DNA of 40,099 bases from Ramlibacter sp. Lineage in GTDB: Bacteria > Pseudomonadota > Gammaproteobacteria > Burkholderiales > Burkholderiaceae_C. Below the pieces are notes generated by a model. It searched no databases and was not told the origin of the DNA. It was given only the letters and a program-made list of their open reading frames with translations. Positions 19,007 to 28,474 of this stretch are shown piece after piece (position 1 is the first letter of the stretch; every line of letters starts with the position of its first letter). Position numbers and translations under genes: made by a program. Where the stretch lies: assembly GCF_029866045.1 (NCBI RefSeq), contig NZ_JARXAB010000174.1, forward strand, positions 1-40,099, in the 5' to 3' direction.

Positions 19007-19816
19007 ATGCCGGCACAGCCGCCTCTTCTCCTCGTAACCCGCCCGGCGCGTGAAGCGCTGGCCTGGACCCGTACCTTGCAGGGGCTGGGCCTGCGCGCCG
19101 AGGCGCTGCCTTTGATTGCCATCGGCCCGGGGCCCGACCCGCAGGGCCTGGCCAAGCGCCAAGCTGCGCTTGCGTGCGAGGCTGCGGTCATGTTCGTCAG
19201 CGCCAACGCGGTGCGCGGTTTCTTTGATGCCGGTGGCCCCGAGCTGGCTTGGCCGGCTGGCACACGTGCTTGGTCCACCGGGCCGGGCACACACGCCGCC
19301 TTGCTCGATGTGGGTGTGCCTGCCGCCCAGATCGACTCGCCAGACCCACAGGCTGGCCGCTTTGACTCCGAGGCCCTGTGGGGGTGTGTGCAGACGCCCC
19401 TGCTCGCTCAGGTGCGTGCCCAGGGATCCGGTGCGCCGGTTCGGGTGCTCATCGTGCGCGGTGCCGACGCCGACGGCGAGGCTGCGGGCCGGGACTGGCT
19501 GGCGCTTCGGCTGCGCGAAGCCGGCGTGCTGGTGGACCAGGTGCCCGCCTACCGGCGCGTTCTGCCCGAATGGACCCCGTCCGAGCGGGCCTTGCTGGAC
19601 GAAGCCTGCCGGGCGCCAGCCGCCTGGTTGTTCAGCAGTTCCGAGGCGGTCGCCAACCTGGCCCGGCTGGCGCCGGTCGCCGGATGGCAGGGCGGGCTTG
19701 CCCTGTGCACCCATGCGCGCATTGCGCAGGCAGCTCGGTCGGCCGGCTTCGGCCAGGTCGCGGAGGTGGCGCCGCGCCCGGAATCCGTGGCGGCCTTTCT
19801 ACAATCGCTGCCATGA
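19007..19816 (+). CDS. hemD: Uroporphyrinogen-III synthase
   Basis: A 269-residue protein from the ATG at 19007 (a GTG at 18986 would add seven residues). It cyclises hydroxymethylbilane with inversion of ring D. The family is weakly conserved; supporting features are the N-terminal LLVTRPAREALAWTRTLQGLG, FVSANAVRGFF, VRVLIVRGADADGEA, AYRR and the C-terminal LFSSSEAVANLARL. Position between hemC and hemX makes the call secure. Its stop overlaps the hemX start (ATGA), suggesting coupled translation. Confidence 0.93.
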   Translation: MPAQPPLLLVTRPAREALAWTRTLQGLGLRAEALPLIAIGPGPDPQGLAKRQAALACEAAVMFVSANAVRGFFDAGGPELAWPAGTRAWSTGPGTHAALLDVGVPAAQIDSPDPQAGRFDSEALWGCVQTPLLAQVRAQGSGAPVRVLIVRGADADGEAAGRDWLALRLREAGVLVDQVPAYRRVLPEWTPSERALLDEACRAPAAWLFSSSEAVANLARLAPVAGWQGGLALCTHARIAQAARSAGFGQVAEVAPRPESVAAFLQSLP

Positions 19817-21057
19817 GCGATCCCCACGCCCGCGACGAATCGGTGCCGACCCCCGGCACTGCGTCCGCCGCCCCGTCTGCTGCCGACGCTGCCAGTTCCG
19901 CAGTGCCAAGCGCGGGCGTCGGTGCATCGCCTCCTGAATCGGCTCCTGCCTCTGCACCCGGCGCAGCCCCTGGCGTGCCGATCGGCCTGCCAGACTCGGC
20001 AACGCCTGTCGCCGCCGCACCTGGCGTTTCTTTGTCGCGCCCTGTGTTCTGGGGCCTGATCGCATCGATCGCCTTGGCCCTGCTTGCCAGCGGCCTGCTG
20101 TGGCAGCGCTTGTCCGACATTCAGGAGCAGTTGGCTCGCCAGAGTGCGGACTCCGGTGCGGTTGCCATCGAGGCCCGCACCCTGGCCCGACAGGCCCAGG
20201 AGCTGGCCCGCGACAACGCGGCCCGCCAGGCGATCGCCGAGAACAAGCTGGCCGAAGTGGCCATGCAGCGCACTCAGCTCGAGGAGCTGATGCAAAGCCT
20301 GTCCCGCTCGCGCGACGAGAACCTGGTGGTCGACATCGAGTCCTCGCTGCGCCTGGCGCAGCAGCAGTCGCAGCTCTCGCTGAGTCCCGAGCCGCTGCTC
20401 GCTGCCCTGCGTGCGGCCGACCAGCGTCTGGCGCGGGTGAGCCAGCCCCGTCTCGCCCGCGTTCGGGCCGGCATCACCCGGGACATCGACCGCATCAAGG
20501 CGGCGGCCGTGACCGATGTGCCCTCCTTGCTTCTGCGGATGGACGAACTGGCCCGCGGACTGGAGGAGTTGCCGGTAGCCAATGCCGTGGGCCAGGCGGC
20601 CGCGTTGGCGTCGGCTTCCAGCGCTGCCGATGCCCCGACCGCGGGTCGCAGCGCTGGCGCAGCCTCTGCCCCGGCGGCCGCCGCCTCGGCGCAGGCCTGG
20701 TGGGCGCGCTGGCTCGCGCTTGTGCGCGAGGAGGCCCAGGCCCTGCTGCGCGTGAGTCGCATTGACCAGCCTGATGCCGTACTGGTCGCACCCGAGCAGG
20801 CCTTCTTCTTGCGGGAGAACCTCAAGCTCAAGCTGCTCAATGCCCGCCTGTCCCTGCTGGCGCGCCAAACCGACCTGGCGCGTGCCGACCTGGCCCAGGT
20901 GACCCAAGCCCTTGGACGCTACTTCAGCCCCGAGTCGCGCAAGACCCAGGCTGCCTTGGCGACCCTGCAGCAGATGCAGGCTCAACTGCGCAATGTCGAC
21001 CTGCCTCGCATCGACGAGACCCTGGCCGTACTCGACGCTGCCGCGGCCGGCCGCTGA
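19813..21057 (+). CDS. hemX: HemX-family membrane protein
   Basis: A 414-residue protein, annotated in the family as a uroporphyrinogen-III C-methyltransferase-like HemX although it lacks a methyltransferase fold. The first 75 residues are Ala/Pro/Ser-rich and disordered. One membrane segment follows (WGLIASIALALLASGLLW, about 79-96), then a coiled-coil stretch rich in Arg, Ala, Gln and Glu, then a helical domain split by an Ala-rich linker near residues 260-295. The ATG at 19813 overlaps the hemD stop. Role is inferred as an inner-membrane scaffold or regulator of haem synthesis with HemY; it has not been biochemically settled. Confidence 0.9.
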   Translation: MSDPHARDESVPTPGTASAAPSAADAASSAVPSAGVGASPPESAPASAPGAAPGVPIGLPDSATPVAAAPGVSLSRPVFWGLIASIALALLASGLLWQRLSDIQEQLARQSADSGAVAIEARTLARQAQELARDNAARQAIAENKLAEVAMQRTQLEELMQSLSRSRDENLVVDIESSLRLAQQQSQLSLSPEPLLAALRAADQRLARVSQPRLARVRAGITRDIDRIKAAAVTDVPSLLLRMDELARGLEELPVANAVGQAAALASASSAADAPTAGRSAGAASAPAAAASAQAWWARWLALVREEAQALLRVSRIDQPDAVLVAPEQAFFLRENLKLKLLNARLSLLARQTDLARADLAQVTQALGRYFSPESRKTQAALATLQQMQAQLRNVDLPRIDETLAVLDAAAAGR

Positions 21058-21074
21058 TCTGAGGAGTCATCCCG

Positions 21075-22328
21075 ATGCGCGCGGCCCTCTGGTTCCTGGC
21101 ACTGTTCGGCGTGGCGGTTGCGATCGCCCTCTTCGCTGGCAACAACCAGGGGACGGTCACTGTGTTCTGGCCCCCCTACCGCATCGACCTGTCGCTGAAC
21201 CTGGTGCTCATGTTGGCGGTCGGCGGATTCGTTTTCCTCTACGCGGTATTGCGCGCGCTGTCTGCGCTCTTCGACCTGCCCCAGCAGGCCAGGCGCTGGC
21301 GCAATCAGCAAAAGGAGCGGGCGGTCCATGGCCTACTGGTCGATGCGATCGCCCATTTGCTGGCTGGGCGATTTGTGCGCGCCCGCAAGTCTGCCGAAAC
21401 CGTGCTGGCTCAGGAAGCTGCTTTACAGGCGTCCGAACGACACCTGCCCCATGCCGAGCCGCTCCGGGCACTGGCCCACCTGCTGGTGGCCGAGAGTGCC
21501 CAAGCCCTGCAAGACAAGTCCGCCCGCGACACCCACCTGCAGCAGGCCCTGGCGCCCCAGGCCGGCCGCGAGGGCCTGGCGATGCGCGAAGGGGTGTTGA
21601 TGCGCGCAGCCCGCTGGTCCCTGGACGAACGCGACCCGCAGGCCGCCGGCCGCTGGCTTGGCGAGCTGCCCCTGGGTGCGGCTCGCCGCACGCTGGCGCT
21701 GCGCATGAAGCTCAAGGCCTATCGTCTGCTGTCGCAACCGGCCGAGGCCCTGGAGACCGCCCGGCTGTTGGCCAAGCACCGGGCCTTCTCGCCCTTGGCC
21801 GCCGAGAGCATCGTGCGCGGGCTTGCGATCGACCTGCTCAACGGCGCCCACGACTCGGCCCAGCTGCTGCGCGCCTGGGGTGACTTGGAACCGACCGAGC
21901 GCGCCATGCCCGACCTGGCCATTCACGGCGCGCTGCGCCTGCAGGCTCTTCATGGGGATGCGCAGCTGGCGCGGCAGTGGATACTGCCGGTCTGGGAGCG
22001 CCATTCGGAGCTGTCCGACGCGCAGAAGGTGCGGCTGGTGCAGGCCCTGGAGGCTGGCCTCGACTCCATCGACAGCGCCTGGCTGGCCCGCTTCGAAGCC
22101 GCCCAGCGTGCCAACCCGCGCGATGCGAGCCTGCAGTACCTGGCGGGCATGGCCTGCATGAAACGCCAGCTCTGGGGCAAGGCCCAGCAGCTACTCACCC
22201 AGGCCGCCCTGGGCCTGCGTGATGCCCGCCTGCACCGACAGGCTTGGCGCGCCCTCGCGCAGCTGGCCGAGGACCGTGGGGACGCCGAGACGGCCGCTCA
22301 GGCCTGGAAGCGGGCGGCCACCGAATGA
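21075..22328 (+). CDS. hemY: HemY-family inner membrane TPR protein
   Basis: A 417-residue protein with two N-terminal membrane segments (LWFLALFGVAVAIALFA and LNLVLMLAVGGFVFLYAV) flanking NNQGTVTVFWPPYRIDLS, the HemY_N domain, then tetratricopeptide-like helical repeats to the C-terminus. This is the enterobacterial/proteobacterial HemY, unrelated to protoporphyrinogen oxidase HemY of Bacillus. It is 17 bp downstream of hemX and last in the hem operon. A Shine-Dalgarno GAGG (21060-21063) lies upstream of the ATG. It likely coordinates late haem intermediates at the membrane, by inference from the family. Confidence 0.93.
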   Translation: MRAALWFLALFGVAVAIALFAGNNQGTVTVFWPPYRIDLSLNLVLMLAVGGFVFLYAVLRALSALFDLPQQARRWRNQQKERAVHGLLVDAIAHLLAGRFVRARKSAETVLAQEAALQASERHLPHAEPLRALAHLLVAESAQALQDKSARDTHLQQALAPQAGREGLAMREGVLMRAARWSLDERDPQAAGRWLGELPLGAARRTLALRMKLKAYRLLSQPAEALETARLLAKHRAFSPLAAESIVRGLAIDLLNGAHDSAQLLRAWGDLEPTERAMPDLAIHGALRLQALHGDAQLARQWILPVWERHSELSDAQKVRLVQALEAGLDSIDSAWLARFEAAQRANPRDASLQYLAGMACMKRQLWGKAQQLLTQAALGLRDARLHRQAWRALAQLAEDRGDAETAAQAWKRAATE

Positions 22329-22385
22329 GCCGCTGACCGGGGCGCTGCCTCGCGGCATGGCCCGGTCGGTCGATATGCCCGCCAT

Positions 22386-22419
22386 GAAAAAGCCCGGAAC
22401 CGCTTGCACGGGCCGGGCT
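22386..22419 (-). terminator. Intrinsic terminator of rne
   Basis: AGCCCGG (22391-22397) pairs with CCGGGCT (22413-22419). Read on the minus strand the stem is followed by TTTTTC, so it should end rne transcription 40 bp after the stop. On the plus strand no T-run follows, so hemY termination here would be weaker. A second palindrome, GGCCCCGTGGGGCC, sits at 22431-22444. Confidence 0.8.
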
Positions 22420-22458
22420 ACTTGAGTTCTGGCCCCGTGGGGCCAGGAGGGACGACGC

Positions 22459-25400
22459 TCAGCGCTGGGCGCCAGCCTCGAAGGGCAGGGTGACCTGGCC
22501 CAGGTCCTTGCGGGTTTCGACCAGGACCAGAGGACCTTCGTCGATCACAACGACCGGCGGCCGCTCGCGCGGCACATGCACCGGCTTGGGCTCGGCCGCG
22601 ATCGCGGCCCGCACTGCCGCCACCTTGTCGGCGTCGGAGTTGACCCACTGAAGGCCCGAGCCGCTGGCGACCTGTTCGAGGTCGGCCACTGACAAGTGGA
22701 AGGGCTGCACCTTGGGCAGACCTGCACGTGCGGGCGATGTGCCTGTGGCCGGTGCTGCCGCAGCGCGGGCGGGGGCCGGTGCAGGCGTGGGCGCTGGGGT
22801 CGGCGCGGGGGATTGGGCGCGCGCAGGGGCCTCAGGTTGGCTTGCTCCACCTTCGTGGCGCGGGGCTTCCTGTGCGGCACCGTCCTCGGTGGCAAAGCCG
22901 GTGGGGTAGCGAGGGCGGCGGGGGGTATCGGCGTCGGCGCCGTTGCCCTCACCCGTCGCGGTCTCCGCGGGGCGGCCGGCTTCGGACACGCCTGCCTCAC
23001 CCTGTGGGGACTCTTCGCGCGGTCCGCGGTCGCCACGTTCGCGGCGGTCACGGCCGAAGCGGTCGCGGGAGCGGCGGCGGCCTTCGCCGCCTTCACCCTC
23101 GGGGCGCTCGCCACGGTCCCCACGTTCACCACGCTCGTCGCGGGGTTCGCGCTGGTCATCGGTGGCCTGACCTTCGCTGCTTTGGCCGTTGGCTTCGCTC
23201 AGCGAGGCCTGCTCGGCGCCCTGACCTTCGTCACGCGGACCACGCTCGCCGCGCTCGCGACGTCCGCCACGCTCCCGGCGACCTTCACCACGCTCACCGC
23301 GCTCACCACGTTCCCCGCGGGGCGCCCGGTCATCGCGGTCGGCCTGGAGTTCCTGACCCTCGACCGGCTCACCGGCGGCGCTCAGGGCTTGGGCGTCAGC
23401 CGGCAGGGCCTCGCGGCGCTCGCGCGGCCCGCGGCCTTCACGTGCCTCGCGCGGTTCCCGCGCTTCGCGACCTTCGCGGGGCTCCCGAGCCTCACGAGGC
23501 TCACTGCCTTCGCGCGATTCGCGCGGCTCGCGGCCTTCGGCGCTGCGCTCTCCACGACCCTCGGTGCGTTCGCTGCGGCCTTCGCCACGACCTTCGCCAC
23601 GACCACGCCCGCGGCCTTCACCGCGCTCGTTGCGTTCACTGCGCTCGCCGGTCTCTGCGGCGGCGCCTTCGCGGCCGCGGCCCTGGCCTTCGCCTCGCTC
23701 GCTGCGTTCACCACGCTCACCGCCACGGCCACCACGGCCGCCGCGACCACGGCCGCGCTCACCGCGTTCACCGCGTTCACCTCGCTCGCTGCGCTCACCG
23801 CGGGCGTCGCGACGTGCGCCGCCGCCATCGGTCTTGGCGTCCTTGTCAGCGGCCGCTGGCGCAGGTGCCGGGGCAGAGGCGCCAAACAGGCCCTTGAGCC
23901 AGCCCATGAAGCCGCGCTCGGCCGGCGCCGGTGCCACGGGGGCGGGGGCCGGCTTGGGTGCGGGCGCAGGCGCGGCTTTGGCCACGGGCTCCGGCTTGGG
24001 CGGGGCGACAGGTGCCGGTGCGTCGGGCAGCACACCCTTGATCACCGGCTCTTGCTTGTTGGTGCGCTCTTGCGAGCGGCGGGTGACGGTGGTCGGGTCC
24101 TCGACCTCGACCGCCATCGTGTAGCTGGCCTGCAGGTTGTCGAGTCGCGCGTCGTCGTGCTTGAGGCGCTCGAGCTTGTAGTGCGGCGTGTCCAGCGACT
24201 TGTTGGGGATCATGATCACCGCGATCCGCTGCTTGAGCTCGATCTTGGCGATCTCGGTCCGCTTCTCATTAAGCAGGAACGAGGCTACTTCCACCGGCAC
24301 TTGCACATGGACGGCGGCCGTGCCGTCCTTCATGGACTCTTCCTGGATGATGCGCAGGATCTGCAGTGCCGAGCTTTCCGTGTCGCGGATATGGCCGTGG
24401 CCACCGCAGCGCGGGCAGGGAATGGAGGCGCCTTCCGACAGGGCCGGGCGCAGGCGCTGGCGGCTCATTTCCATGAGGCCGAACTTGCTGATGGTGCCGA
24501 ACTGCACCCGGGCGCGGTCTTGACGCAGCGCATCGCGCAAGCGGTTCTCGACCTCGCGGCGGTTACGTGACTCCTCCATGTCGATGAAGTCGATCACGAT
24601 CAGGCCGCCCAGGTCGCGCAGCCGCATCTGGCGGGCCACCTCGTCGGCGGCTTCCAGGTTGGTGCGGGTGGCGGTTTCTTCGATGTCGCCGCCCTTGATC
24701 GCGCGCGCCGAGTTGACGTCGACCGAGACCAGGGCCTCGGTGTGGTCGATCACGATCACGCCGCCGGAGGGGAGCTTGACCTCGCGGGCATAGGCCGACT
24801 CGATCTGGTGCTCGATCTGGAAGCGGGAGAACAGGGGCGCGTCGTCGCGGTAACGCTTGACCCGGGCCGCGTGCTCGGGCATCACGTGCGACATGAACTG
24901 CTGGGCCTGTTCGTAGATGTCGTCCGTGTCGATGAGGATGTCACCGATGTCGTGGTTGAAGTAGTCGCGGATGGCACGAATGACCAGCGATGACTCCTGG
25001 TAGATCAGGAAGGCGCCCTTGGCGCCCTTGGTCGCGCCGTCGATGGCGGTCCACAGCTTGAGCAGGTAGTTCAGGTCCCACTGCAGTTCCGGGGCGCTGC
25101 GGCCGATGCCCGCGGTACGGGCAATGATGGACATGCCGTTCGGGTACTCCAGCTGGTCCATTGCCTCCTTGAGCTCGGCCCGGTCCTCGCCCTCGATGCG
25201 CCGGCTCACGCCGCCGCCGCGCGGGTTGTTGGGCATCAGCACCACATAGCGGCCGGCCAGAGAGACGAAGGTGGTGAGGGCGGCCCCCTTGTTGCCGCGC
25301 TCTTCCTTCTCGACCTGGACCAGCAGCTCCTGGCCCTCTTTGATCACGTCATTGATTCGGGCCTGGGAGACCGAGACGCCGGGCTGGAAGTACTGCTTGG

Positions 25401-25620
25401 AGATTTCCTTGAAGGGCAGGAAACCGTGGCGGTCTTCGCCGTAGTCGACGAAGCAGGCCTCGAGCGAGGGCTCTACGCGGGTCACGACCGCCTTGTAGAT
25501 ATTGCCCTTGCGCTGCTCGCGCCCTTCAATTTCGAGTTCGTAGTCGAGGAGCTTTTGTCCATCGACGATGGCCAGCCGGCGTTCTTCCGCCTGCGTGGCA
25601 TTGATCAACATGCGCTTCAT
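22459..25620 (-). CDS. rne: Ribonuclease E
   Basis: A 1053-residue endoribonuclease that initiates mRNA decay and matures rRNA and tRNA. The S1 RNA-binding domain is at about residues 35-120. DNase-I-like catalytic residues are D301 in SVDVNSAR and D344 in VIDFIDME. The Zn-link CPRC has C402 and C405. After about residue 520 comes a disordered tail: a Pro/Ala linker, then an extreme Arg/Gly/Glu repeat region (about 597-870) and an Ala/Pro linker. The last 80 residues form a non-repetitive block ([19 protein letters not shown], then [19 protein letters not shown]). AAGGTGA precedes the ATG. It is divergent from rluC, as in E. coli. Confidence 0.97.
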   Translation of the reverse strand: MKRMLINATQAEERRLAIVDGQKLLDYELEIEGREQRKGNIYKAVVTRVEPSLEACFVDYGEDRHGFLPFKEISKQYFQPGVSVSQARINDVIKEGQELLVQVEKEERGNKGAALTTFVSLAGRYVVLMPNNPRGGGVSRRIEGEDRAELKEAMDQLEYPNGMSIIARTAGIGRSAPELQWDLNYLLKLWTAIDGATKGAKGAFLIYQESSLVIRAIRDYFNHDIGDILIDTDDIYEQAQQFMSHVMPEHAARVKRYRDDAPLFSRFQIEHQIESAYAREVKLPSGGVIVIDHTEALVSVDVNSARAIKGGDIEETATRTNLEAADEVARQMRLRDLGGLIVIDFIDMEESRNRREVENRLRDALRQDRARVQFGTISKFGLMEMSRQRLRPALSEGASIPCPRCGGHGHIRDTESSALQILRIIQEESMKDGTAAVHVQVPVEVASFLLNEKRTEIAKIELKQRIAVIMIPNKSLDTPHYKLERLKHDDARLDNLQASYTMAVEVEDPTTVTRRSQERTNKQEPVIKGVLPDAPAPVAPPKPEPVAKAAPAPAPKPAPAPVAPAPAERGFMGWLKGLFGASAPAPAPAAADKDAKTDGGGARRDARGERSERGERGERGERGRGRGGRGGRGGERGERSERGEGQGRGREGAAAETGERSERNERGEGRGRGRGEGRGEGRSERTEGRGERSAEGREPRESREGSEPREAREPREGREAREPREAREGRGPRERREALPADAQALSAAGEPVEGQELQADRDDRAPRGERGERGERGEGRRERGGRRERGERGPRDEGQGAEQASLSEANGQSSEGQATDDQREPRDERGERGDRGERPEGEGGEGRRRSRDRFGRDRRERGDRGPREESPQGEAGVSEAGRPAETATGEGNGADADTPRRPRYPTGFATEDGAAQEAPRHEGGASQPEAPARAQSPAPTPAPTPAPAPARAAAAPATGTSPARAGLPKVQPFHLSVADLEQVASGSGLQWVNSDADKVAAVRAAIAAEPKPVHVPRERPPVVVIDEGPLVLVETRKDLGQVTLPFEAGAQR

Positions 25621-26257
25621 TGCGTCACCTTTTCATTTCGATACCATGCGGCCCCCTTTCGAGGGGGCCCACGATGCCAGGCGAGGCTTCGAAGCGGGAA
25701 GGAATTGCCGGAGTGGATGTGCGCGCCGCGAGAATTTATCTCGGCGGGCAGATCCAAGGCGCGTGGATGGGTGCGAGAGAGGGTTGGCGGCCGTGGTGCT
25801 GGCGCCCCTGAATGTCGGCGACCTGGAGGGTCGCCGGTAAAGCCGCGCGGGTGGCGCGGGTTGCGGGCGCGGGCAGGGCGACGGACGGCTGCCACAGCAG
25901 TCGCGCGACGAATTCCCACAGTACCGGCAACAACACAGGTGTTCTCGCTTCAATCCGCCAGGCAGCACGGGTCTGCCTGGCTTTTATTCCGTTTCAGTGC
26001 TTCGAAGTCCAGCCACGTCCACCATGTTCCGCTGGGCCTTCTGCGCGTTCCGGTGGCGACGCGTGAAGGGTCGCATTCGGATCGGGCGGAAGGCCGGCAG
26101 TTCCCGGGCAGGGCGGCGGCATCGGCCTACCAGCGCGCGCTCGTGATCAGATTGGAGGTCTCTTTCATTGACCTGTTCATTGTTCGCTTGGTGGTACTTC
26201 GACGAAGGCGTCGACTAAACTCCAAGAGAATCAACCACTTACAGCTAGGCGCTAGTG
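25621..26257 (-). promoter_or_regulatory. Long rne leader region with hairpin near the ribosome-binding site
   Basis: This gap of over 600 bp between rne and rluC holds no convincing gene. On the minus strand a perfect TATAAT (26269-26264) would place rne transcription start near 26257, giving a leader of about 637 nt; no good -35 is visible. Close to rne, GGCCCCCT (25650-25657) pairs with AGGGGGCC (25662-25669) around a 4-nt loop, about 15 nt upstream of the AAGGTGA site. RNase E autoregulates through its 5' leader in E. coli, so this is a candidate regulatory leader. A TTGACC at 26168-26173 may be a -35 for rluC on the plus strand. Confidence 0.5.
25958..25985 (+). terminator. Orphan plus-strand intrinsic terminator in the rne-rluC gap
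   Basis: CCAGGCAG (25958-25965) pairs perfectly with CTGCCTGG (25973-25980) around a 7-nt loop and is followed by CTTTTATT on the plus strand. No plus-strand gene ends here. On the minus strand no T-run follows. Confidence 0.75.
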
Positions 26258-27292
26258 AATCGCATTATAGGGGCCGCAGCGCGCACTTTTGCGGGTCCGA
26301 CCCAGAACGTTTGCATCTTGCCGGTGGACGAGGAATCCGCCGGCCAGCGCCTGGACAACTTCCTCCTGCGTCACCTGAAGGGTGTGCCCAAGACCCATGT
26401 CTACCGCATCATCCGTTCCGGCGAGGTACGGGTGAACAAGGGGCGCGCGGCGGCCGATACCCGGGTGGCTGCGGGCGACCAGATCCGGGTGCCCCCCATC
26501 CGGCTGTCGGAGGCGGCAGTACTGAAAAAGGAGTCGCCGGCCCCTGCCCGGGACTTCCCCCTGCTGTTCGAAGACGAGTACGTCCTGGCCCTCGACAAGC
26601 CCGCCGGTGTGGCGGTGCACGGGGGCAGCGGGGTGAGCTTTGGCGTCATCGAGCAGCTTCGCCAGGCCCGGCCAGGCGCGAAGTTTCTGGAGTTGGTGCA
26701 CCGGCTTGACCGCGAGACCTCCGGCATCTTGCTGGTGGCCAAGCGCCGCTCCGCCCTGACCCGGCTGCAAGACCAGTTCCGCGAGCGCGAGACCGGCAAG
26801 ACCTACCTGGCCCTGGCCTTGGGCGCCTGGCCGGCGAGCCGCAAGGTGATTGACCTGCCGCTGCACAAATACCTGCAGGCCGACGGCGAGCGCCGGGTGA
26901 AGGTGGTCGCCAAGGACGACCCCGATGGCATGCGCGCCATCACCCTGGTCAAGGTGGCCCGTCGGCTGTCGCTGCCCCCGATGCCAGGCGAGCCCGCCGC
27001 GCCGCAGGAGGCCAGCCTGCTCGAAGTGACCATCAAAACCGGCCGTACTCACCAGATCCGGGTGCACCTGGCCGCCCAGGGGCATCCGATTGCCGGCGAC
27101 GACAAATACGGCGAGTTCGACGCCAACAAGGCCATGCACCGCATCGGCCTGCGCCGGATGTTCCTTCACGCCTGGCAGTTACAGTTCGACCACCCGGCCA
27201 CGGGCGAGCGCATGGCGCTGACCGCGCCGCTGCCGCCGGAACTGCAGGCGCTGCTGCCTCCCGCCGCCACTCCCACTACCACCGCGACCTGA
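26255..27292 (+). CDS. rluC: 23S rRNA pseudouridine synthase RluC
   Basis: A 345-residue protein as drawn from the GTG at 26255. It converts uridines 955, 2504 and 2580 (E. coli numbering) of 23S rRNA to pseudouridine. It has an N-terminal S4 RNA-binding domain (AGQRLDNFLLRHLKGVPKTHVYRIIRSGEVRVN) and the RluA-family catalytic motif HRLDRETSG with D152. Further motifs are TYLALALG and KTGRTHQIRVHLAAQGHPIAGDDKYG. The start is uncertain: there is no clear Shine-Dalgarno sequence and a minus-strand TATAAT lies inside the first codons, so the true start may be downstream. It is followed 13 bp later by the phosphatase gene. Confidence 0.94.
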   Translation: MNRIIGAAARTFAGPTQNVCILPVDEESAGQRLDNFLLRHLKGVPKTHVYRIIRSGEVRVNKGRAAADTRVAAGDQIRVPPIRLSEAAVLKKESPAPARDFPLLFEDEYVLALDKPAGVAVHGGSGVSFGVIEQLRQARPGAKFLELVHRLDRETSGILLVAKRRSALTRLQDQFRERETGKTYLALALGAWPASRKVIDLPLHKYLQADGERRVKVVAKDDPDGMRAITLVKVARRLSLPPMPGEPAAPQEASLLEVTIKTGRTHQIRVHLAAQGHPIAGDDKYGEFDANKAMHRIGLRRMFLHAWQLQFDHPATGERMALTAPLPPELQALLPPAATPTTTAT

Positions 27293-27305
27293 ACCCACCC
27301 CGCAG

Positions 27306-27965
27306 ATGCGACCGCGCCGTTTTGATCTCATTGCCTTCGACTGGGATGGCACCCTGTTCGACTCCACCGCCATCATCGTGCGTTGCATCCAGGCCGCGGT
27401 GGTCGACGTCGGCGGCGCCCGGCCCAGCGACCGCGACGCCGCCTGGGTGATCGGCATGGCACTGGGCCAGGCCCTGGCCCACGCCGCGCCCGACGTGCCG
27501 CCCGAGAAGTACCCCGCGCTCGGCGCCCGCTACCGCCACTACTACAACCGCCATGCCGAAGACCTGAGCCTGTTCGACGGGGTGCTACCCCTGCTGGCCG
27601 ACCTGCGCGGGCGCCATCACTGGCTGGCGGTGGCCACTGGCAAATCGCGGCGCGGCCTCGACGAGCTGCTGGTTCGCCCGCAGATGCAGGGCCTGTTCGA
27701 CGGCAGCCGCACCGCCGACGAGACTGCCGGCAAGCCCGACCCGCGCATGCTGCATGAGCTGATGCGCGAGTTCGGCACCGAGCCCGAGCGCACCTTGATG
27801 ATCGGCGACACCACCCACGACCTGCAGATGGCTGCCAACGCGGGCTGCCCCAGCGTCGCGGTGAGCTACGGTGCGCACGAGCCCGAGGGCTTTGCACCCC
27901 TGGGCCCTCTGGCGGTGGCGCACTCGGTACGCGAACTGCACGACTGGCTGCTCGAGAACGCCTGA
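27306..27965 (+). CDS. HAD-IA family hydrolase, Gph/phosphoglycolate phosphatase-like
   Basis: A 219-residue haloacid dehalogenase-superfamily phosphatase. Motif I is FDWDGT with nucleophile D12 and D14; motif II is VATGKS; motif III/IV are KPDPRM and MIGDTTHDLQMAANAGC. The cap is the small helical type after motif I. It is 13 bp downstream of rluC and probably co-transcribed, as in many Burkholderiales. The substrate is not determined; phosphoglycolate or another small phosphomonoester is plausible. Confidence 0.9.
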   Translation: MRPRRFDLIAFDWDGTLFDSTAIIVRCIQAAVVDVGGARPSDRDAAWVIGMALGQALAHAAPDVPPEKYPALGARYRHYYNRHAEDLSLFDGVLPLLADLRGRHHWLAVATGKSRRGLDELLVRPQMQGLFDGSRTADETAGKPDPRMLHELMREFGTEPERTLMIGDTTHDLQMAANAGCPSVAVSYGAHEPEGFAPLGPLAVAHSVRELHDWLLENA

Positions 27966-28054
27966 CCCGCTGGCCGACGCATCGCTACTCACCGGCCCAA
28001 CCGCTACCCCCTTTTCCCGCTTCCTTAAACGTTTGCCCCGCATTGAACGACGCC

Positions 28055-28423
28055 ATGGATCTGTCCGTCATTCCCCTGTGCAACAGCGCCGACCTGCTCG
28101 AAGGCGGTGAAGCCGTCCCCTTTGATGTGGTGCACGGCGGTCAGACCTGCCGCGCCTTCGCCATCCGCTTCGAGGGCCGGCCCCATGCCTATCTCAACCG
28201 CTGCAGCCATGTGGCGATGGAGATGGACTACCAGCCCAACCGTTTTTTCGACGACACCGGCCAGTGGCTGCTGTGCGCCACCCATGGTGCCGCCTATTCC
28301 CCGGAGACCGGTGACTGTGCCGGTGGCCCTTGCAACGGCGGCCTGGTCAAGATTGCCCTGTCTGAGACAGATGGCGTGGTCCACTGGCATACTGAATGGA
28401 ATCTGCAGCCGGTCGCTTTCTGA
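28055..28423 (+). CDS. Rieske [2Fe-2S] domain protein
   Basis: A 122-residue single-domain ferredoxin. The cluster ligands are C50 and H52 in RCSHVAME and C74 and H77 in LCATHGAAYSPETG, followed by the Pro/Gly-rich loop CAGGPCNGG. It resembles small Rieske proteins encoded next to the Gph and S49 peptidase genes in Comamonadaceae. An upstream TTG (28043) is open, but the ATG at 28055 is preferred. Its electron-transfer partner is unknown, and no oxygenase is nearby. Confidence 0.9.
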   Translation: MDLSVIPLCNSADLLEGGEAVPFDVVHGGQTCRAFAIRFEGRPHAYLNRCSHVAMEMDYQPNRFFDDTGQWLLCATHGAAYSPETGDCAGGPCNGGLVKIALSETDGVVHWHTEWNLQPVAF

Positions 28424-28474
28424 GCCCTCTCCGAGGGCACCAGGCCCCCTCTATCACCTGCGCAGCTTTCCTCC

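Noticed and set aside
22696..24570. 624-codon open frame antisense to rne
   Set aside because: Arises from the GC-rich Arg/Gly/Glu repeats of the rne tail; low-complexity composition and no ribosome-binding site or family motif.
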